From Mikania micrantha (lineage: Eukaryota > Streptophyta > Magnoliopsida > Asterales > Asteraceae), in contig CM018682.1 of the NCBI GenBank assembly GCA_009363875.1, positions 56,690,031 to 56,754,030 of the forward strand: a DNA stretch of 64,000 bases. Reading direction: 5' to 3'. Of this stretch, positions 58,831 to 64,000 are shown one piece after another. The first letter of the stretch is position 1, and the number at the start of each line of letters is the position of its first letter. Made by a program: the position numbers and the translations under genes. The notes under the pieces were generated by a model, which worked only from the letters and a program-made list of their open reading frames with translations, was not told the origin of the DNA and ran no database searches.

Positions 58831-60852
58831 ATGCCACCACGCCGTCACAACGGAGATGACACGAACTCTGAGGATGCTAACGGTAATGCCAACTCTGGCA
58901 TGCAAGAGCTAGCAAACCTTATCTCTGGATTGGTGAACCAATTGACTCAAGCCAATCAATCTCTCAATCAGAACAGAGGTGGTGCAAACCCACCAACTTG
59001 CACATTCAAACACTTCAACTCCTGTAATCCACTAAAGTTTACGGGTTCTGAGACAGCCACTGGTTTACTGCAGTGGTTTGAGAGCATGGAGAATACCTTC
59101 ATTAACAGTGATTGCCCCGAAAATCTAAAGGTGCGCTATGCCACCAGTGTTTTCCAAAAGAGAGCACTGACTTGGTGGAATGGCAAAAAACGAACTAGGG
59201 GAGTGGATGCTGCCCTTGCACTGACATGGACATAGGTCAAGAATCTGATGGCCACTGAATTCTGTCCCCGTAGCGAGATGAGGAAGCTGGAAACCGAGTT
59301 CTGGGAACTCAAGCAAGACACTGGGGAGAACGTTATCTATAATACTCGCTTCCACGAGTATAGCCTGCTGATACCTCACCTTGTTACACCCCTTGAGAGA
59401 GCTATTGAGAAGTATATAGGCGGGTTGCCTATGCAGATTCAAGACACTGTCTACGGAAGCAACCCTAAGACCCTGGAAGCCGCAATCCGTTTATCTGCAA
59501 CATTGACTGATAATCATGTGAAGGCTGGAACACTCACGAGAAAGGGAACAAAGAAGACCGACTCCAAATCAACTGCAAAGGAGGCTTCCACTGAAGTTAA
59601 AACTGAACAAGGCAGCTCTTCAAAAAGCAGCAACAAAAAGAGGAAGACCAGGAACTTCGTGGTCACTGCTCCTGCTGCTAAGTCTACGCAGCAATCGTCA
59701 AACAACACTACTGCCAGGAATTATGTAGGGAATACTCCTCAATGTAATACATGCCGATATCATCATGCACCTAACTTGCCATGTCGCGTCTGCAACAACT
59801 GCGTCAAGTATGGTCATTTTGCGAATGTATGTCGGAGTGCACCGCAACCACAAAGGATGCAACATGCACCGCTTGCACTGCCAGCTCCGCAAGCTCAACC
59901 TATTCCATCTGTACCCGTTCTCCAGGTACCTCCTGCACAGGCAACAGCCTGTTACGAGTGTGGTGAAGTGGGTCACTTCAGAAATCAATGTCCGAAACTG
60001 ACTGGAAACAATCATCGGGTGGCAAGAGGCAGAGCGTTTCAACTGAATGCTCCTGCGGCTCAAGCCAACCAGGACGTGGTCAATGGTACAATTCTGATCA
60101 ACAACTCTTGTGCATCTGTCTTATTTGATTCTGGTGTCGATAGGAGTTTCGTTTCATATGATTTTGAATGCATGCTTAGTAGAACACGTACACATTTAGA
60201 TAAACTGTTTAACGTGGAGGTGGCTGACGGAAACACTATTGATATTGACAATATTATTATTGGATGTACTGTGAACTTAAGTGATCACGTTTTCCCAATT
60301 GATCTTATACCTATGCACCTTGGTAGCTTTGATGTTATCATTGGCATGGATTGGTTAGCCACCCACAAAGCGGAAATCATTTGTCATGAAAAATACATTT
60401 GTATTCCCTTACCTTCTGGTGAAACTTTACGAGTTTATGGGGAAACTTCTAGTAAAGGTCTTAAGCTGATGTCTTGCACTAAAGCACACAAGTACCTTAG
60501 GAAGAAATGTATAGCATTCTTAGCGCACATTGTGGAGAAAAAAGAGAAAGAGAAGAGCATTGAAGACGTTCCTGTAATAAGAGATTTTCCAGAAGTATTT
60601 CCAGATGATTTTCCGGGTCTTCCACCAGAATGTCAAGTAGAGTTTCGAATCGACTTAGTACCTGGTGCGAATCCGGTCGCCAAAGCTCCCTACAGACTTG
60701 CGCCTTCGGAGTTGCAAGAATTGGCGAGCCAATTACAAGAGCTGACTGATAAAGGATTTATTCGCCCGAGCCATCACCATGGGGTGCACCGGTCCTGTTT
60801 GTTAAGAAGAAGGATGGGTCATTCCGAATGTGCATCGACTACCGTGAATTAA
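58831..60852 (+). pseudogene. Gag, protease and RT start of Element 3 (broken)
   Basis: Gag opens MPPRRHNGDDTNSEDANGN, runs through ALTWWNGKKRTRGV, meets a TAG at 59233-59235 (GAG in Element 1), and continues in the same frame. Knuckles CNNCVKYGHFANVC (about 59790) and CYECGEVGHFRNQC (about 59949) follow. The protease reads LFDSGVDRSF at about 60124, so the usual Ala after DSG is Val. RT begins at about 60575 (DFPEVFPDDFPGLPPE). A 1-bp deletion near 60770 (CATCACCATGG for CATTCGCCATGG) shifts the frame, and translation ends at 60850. The ATG matches that of Element 1. Confidence 0.9.
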
Positions 60853-63385
60853 ACAAACTCACAATTAAGAATCGACATCCACTGCCGCACATCGATGACC
60901 TTTTCGATCAGCTTCAAGGCCCGGCATGGTTTTCAAATATCGATTTGAGGTCTGGGTATCATCAGCTTCGTGTACATGATGATGATATTCCCAAGATGGC
61001 TTTCAAAACAAGATATGGCCATTATGAATTTCTGGTAATGCCTTTCGGCCATACCAATGCACCTGCGGTTTTCATGGACCTCATGAACCGTGTTTGCAGG
61101 CCATACTTGGATAAGTTTGTGATTGTATTCATTGATGACATCTTAATATACTCAAAGACCAAGGAAGAACACGAGAAACACGTTAAGCTGGTTTTGGAGA
61201 TCCTGAGAAAAGAGCGACTGTATGCCAAATTTTCTAAATGTGAATTTTGGCTTATGGAAGTTCAACTCTTGGGGCACATAGTCAATGAAAATGGTGTTCA
61301 CGTGGATCCTGCGAAGATTGATGCGGTGAAGAATTAGAGTACACCGAAGACACCGACGGAGATTCGATCGTTTATCGGACTTGCCGGTTATTATCGGCGG
61401 TTCATCTCAAATTTCTCCAGGATTGCTGTTCCTCTCACTTCTTTGACTCAAAAGAATAAACCATACGAGTGGGGGCCAAAACAAGAAGAGGCGTTTCAGA
61501 CTTTGAAGCAGAAACTTTGTGATGCTCCTGTCTTGACACTGCCTGACGGAAATGATGATTTTGTGGTTTACTGTGATGGATCCAACCTAGGTCTCGGTTG
61601 TATTCTCATGCAACGGGAAAAGGTGGTGACATATGCATCGAGACAGCTGAAAATTCATGAGAAGAACTACACTACACACGACTTGGAACTTGGTGCAGTC
61701 ATTTTTGCTTTGAAGATATGGAGACACTATCTTTATGGCACTAAGTGTGTAGTCTTTACAGATCACAAGAGCTTGCAACATATTCTCAATCAGAAAGAGC
61801 TTAATATGAGACAACGGAGATGGGTTGAACTGTTGAACGATTATGACTGTGAAATTTGCTACCATCCTGGTAAAGCGAATGTAGTAGCAGATGCGTTTAG
61901 TCGCAAAAGTCAAGTTCAGATTCATAGTGTCCGAGTGCACACAAATCTCCGTAATGATGTTCTCACAGCCCGACAACACTCGTTAGCTCAAGATAACTTG
62001 AAAAATGAGGTGTCTTGCGGGGCTGAGATTTTGTTGGAAACTAAGGATGATGGGTTGATGTATTATTTGAATCGGTTGTGGATACCGAACCGGGATGATC
62101 TTAAGATGGTGATTATGGATGAAGCTCATAAGTCTCGTTACTCAATTCATCCAGGTGCTGACAAGATGTATCAAGACCTTCGGGCCTTGTACTGGTGGCC
62201 TGGAATGAAGAAGGATATTGCTGAATATGTGTCTAAGTGCCTTAATTGTGCAAAAGTCAAGGCAGAACACCAGGGACCTTCGGGATTGTTAACACAACCG
62301 GAAATACCTATGTGGAAGTGGGAGAATATCTCTATGGATTTCATTACTACACTCCCACGAACCGCAAACGGTAAGGATAGTATTTGGGTGATAGTTGATA
62401 GATTAACCAAGTCGGCTTCTTACCGATACGCGAAACGTACCCTGTGCGGAAGTTAGCTCGTATCTACATTGATGAGATCGTTAGTCGGCATGGTATTCCC
62501 TTAAGCATAATATCGGATCGTGATGCTCGATTCACGGCACGATTTTGGGAATCACTTCATGAAACATTTGGAACAAGATTGGATCTTAGCACCGCTTATC
62601 ATCCTAAAACGGATGGACAGACGGAGCGAACGATTCAGACATTGGAAGACATGTTAAGAGCTTGTGTCATCGACTTCGGTGGCAACTGAGATAGCCATCT
62701 ACCATTAGTCGAGTTCTCGTATAACAACAGTTATCACGCAAGCATTGGTATGGCGCCGTTTAAAGCTCTTTATGGAAGGAAATGTCGGTCTCCTATTTGT
62801 TGGACCGAGGTCGGCGAATCGCAGATCACTGGTCCCGAGATTATTCAGGAGACGACTGACAAGATCCGCCAGATTCGCGACAATCTGTTAGATGCTCGCA
62901 GTCGACAGAAGAGTTACACGGATAAACGAAGGAAATCTTTAGAGTTTGAAGTTGACGACATAGTATTACTCAAAGTATCGCCTTGGAAGGGCGTTGTGCG
63001 ATTCGGGAAGAAGGGTAAGCTTGCTCCGCTATATGTTGGCCTTTTTAAGATCCTTGAACGGATCGGGAAGGTTGCCTACAAGTTGGAACTTCCTCCTGAA
63101 CTTAGTAACGTGCACCCGATGTTTCACGTGTCCAATTTAAGAAAGTGCTTAGCTGATCAGGATCTTCAGGTACCACTCAATGACATTCGCGTCGATAATA
63201 CCATGCACTTTGTTGAAAAACCAGTGGAGATAATGGATCGTGAGGTTAAAAAGCTCAAACGCAGTAGAATTCTAATTGTCAAAGTACGTTGGGAGTCGAA
63301 GCGGGGTCCAGAATTCACCTGGGAGCGGGAAGATCTGATGAAGCTTAAGTACCCACACTTATTCACTACAGTTACTCCAAGTTGA
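60775..63385 (+). pseudogene. RT, RNase H, integrase and chromodomain of Element 3 (broken)
   Basis: RT with MCIDYRELNKL (60828) and catalytic FIDD (about 61129-61140); TAG at 61335-61337 replaces Trp. RNase H keeps YCDGS, DLELGAVI, FTDHKSL and the final Asp (ADAFSR). Integrase zinc domain from HKSRYSIHPG to CLNC (about 62126-62250), core acids in MDFITTL, SDRDARF and QTERTIQ. A 4-bp deletion near 62418 shifts frame, and TGA at 62687-62689 replaces Trp. The GPF-type module reads VGLFKILER (Pro changed) and the chromodomain ends EFTWEREDLMKLKYPHLF. The first ~50 bases overlap the previous frame at the shift. Confidence 0.9.
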
Positions 63386-63419
63386 ATTTCGGGACGAAAT
63401 TCTCTTAACTAGGGGAGAC
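63384..63419 (+). other. Stop-codon hairpin and polypurine tract of Element 3
   Basis: GAATTTCG, loop GGA, CGAAATTC (63384-63402) overlaps the TGA stop; AACTAGGGGAGAC then abuts the 3' LTR. Confidence 0.82.
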
Positions 63420-64000
63420 TGTAACATCACTGTACTTCAGGTTGTCCGTACATATGTACGATTGTACTATTACGACCTGAGATTTATAATCATTAATGAT
63501 GATGCATTATTTGATAAATATCACTGTTATTGGTATACATATTTAGAACATATTATTATACGCGTAAACCATGGGAAGTTTGGTTGTAACCCAACTAAAC
63601 AAAACCAGAGAGTTTATCGCAGTTGAATATACAGATTATGAATTTTGGGTTGGAATAAAATTAATTGGGAATTTGTAGAGTCTGGTTGCTAAGCATAGTC
63701 AAGGACACATGGTCATGGTTTATCGAAATAGCGGTGGGACGGTGTTGGGGAGGTTGCGATCTACCCCCGCATATGCCCTATACATATGCATATTTCGGTC
63801 TATCATGGATGTGTCAGTGATATGGTTTAGTGGGCTGTGGATTGGGAATTATAATATTGTAGTTAATTAAATAACGGAAGTCTTACTGGAAATGATTACG
63901 CGATGGTGAGGTTACGAGCATAATTTAAACGAGAATGTTATTTTAGAAATATTAACTTAATGATTTATTCGCGTGAGTGACGATTCACACGAATATAATT
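63420..64000 (+). repeat. 3' LTR of Element 3 (runs off the window)
   Basis: Begins TGTAACATCACTGTACTTCA and includes the cassette at 63695-63820. Nearly identical to the first 580 bp of the solo LTR at 51148. The rest lies right of the window. Confidence 0.93.

Larger units (their letters stand above)
56276..64000 (+). mobile_element. Element 3: Ty3/gypsy chromovirus with truncated 5' LTR
   Basis: Contains a 5' LTR fragment, primer site, a 1.5-kb leader, gag-pol (58831-63385) and the start of the 3' LTR. Same family as Element 1, which it matches through leader, gag and pol. It is damaged by three nonsense codons, a 1-bp and a 4-bp deletion. The 5' LTR lacks its first ~2.5 kb, including the promoter, so transcription from its own 5' LTR is not expected. 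Confidence 0.92.

Overview
This is plant nuclear DNA made almost entirely of transposable elements. I see no intact host gene, rRNA, tRNA gene or CRISPR array. The Ty3/gypsy chromovirus (Tekay-like) gag-pol proteins, LTRs of 2-5 kb and tRNA-iMet-type primer sites indicate an angiosperm. The gag style (MPPRRHNG start) and the acidic proline/glutamate leader ORF resemble elements I know from Asteraceae, but that placement is an inference.

Layout. 1-18834 is a decayed + strand chromovirus (Element 1). Its pol is split at 2636 by a younger, nearly complete chromovirus (Element 2, 2637-13431, target duplication GAAGA), and its 3' LTR is 15508-18834. 18835-20443 is the end of another gypsy LTR. 20444-21489 is unassigned. 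21490-31458 holds a minus-strand Copia-type remnant (gag, leader, primer site, LTR) whose 5' end is present twice; one copy is interrupted by a minus-strand solo LTR (26774-30429, TTACA duplication). A second minus-strand solo LTR lies at 31459-34986. 35205-36202 is a hAT-type non-autonomous element with an 8-bp duplication, and 37118-38296 a Mutator-like non-autonomous element with a 10-bp duplication and an internal 44-bp minisatellite. 38731-45376 is a hAT transposase pseudogene split by a 4.7-kb solo LTR (39525-44244, TTTTT). 45377-45800 is the start of a related LTR, cut by a minus-strand chromovirus (Element 4, 45801-56262), itself cut by a + strand solo LTR (51148-54667, AATAA). 56276-64000 is a further chromovirus (Element 3) with a truncated 5' LTR, a decayed gag-pol and a 3' LTR leaving the window.

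The most interesting signal is in the LTRs, not the coding parts. Six LTRs from several families share one predicted layout: TATA box, short exon 1, a 5' splice site, intron 1, an exon 2 of only 53-79 nt, intron 2, then an acceptor shortly before the LTR end. In the CGAACCT-bearing LTRs intron 1 carries a dense array of that 7-mer; other families have different short-motif arrays. A hairpin with paired sequence changes overlaps or abuts the pol stop codon, and a ~120-bp cassette recurs eleven times in U3, intron 2 and the post-primer leader. All coordinates and motif counts are by eye; splicing, ages and taxonomy are inference.
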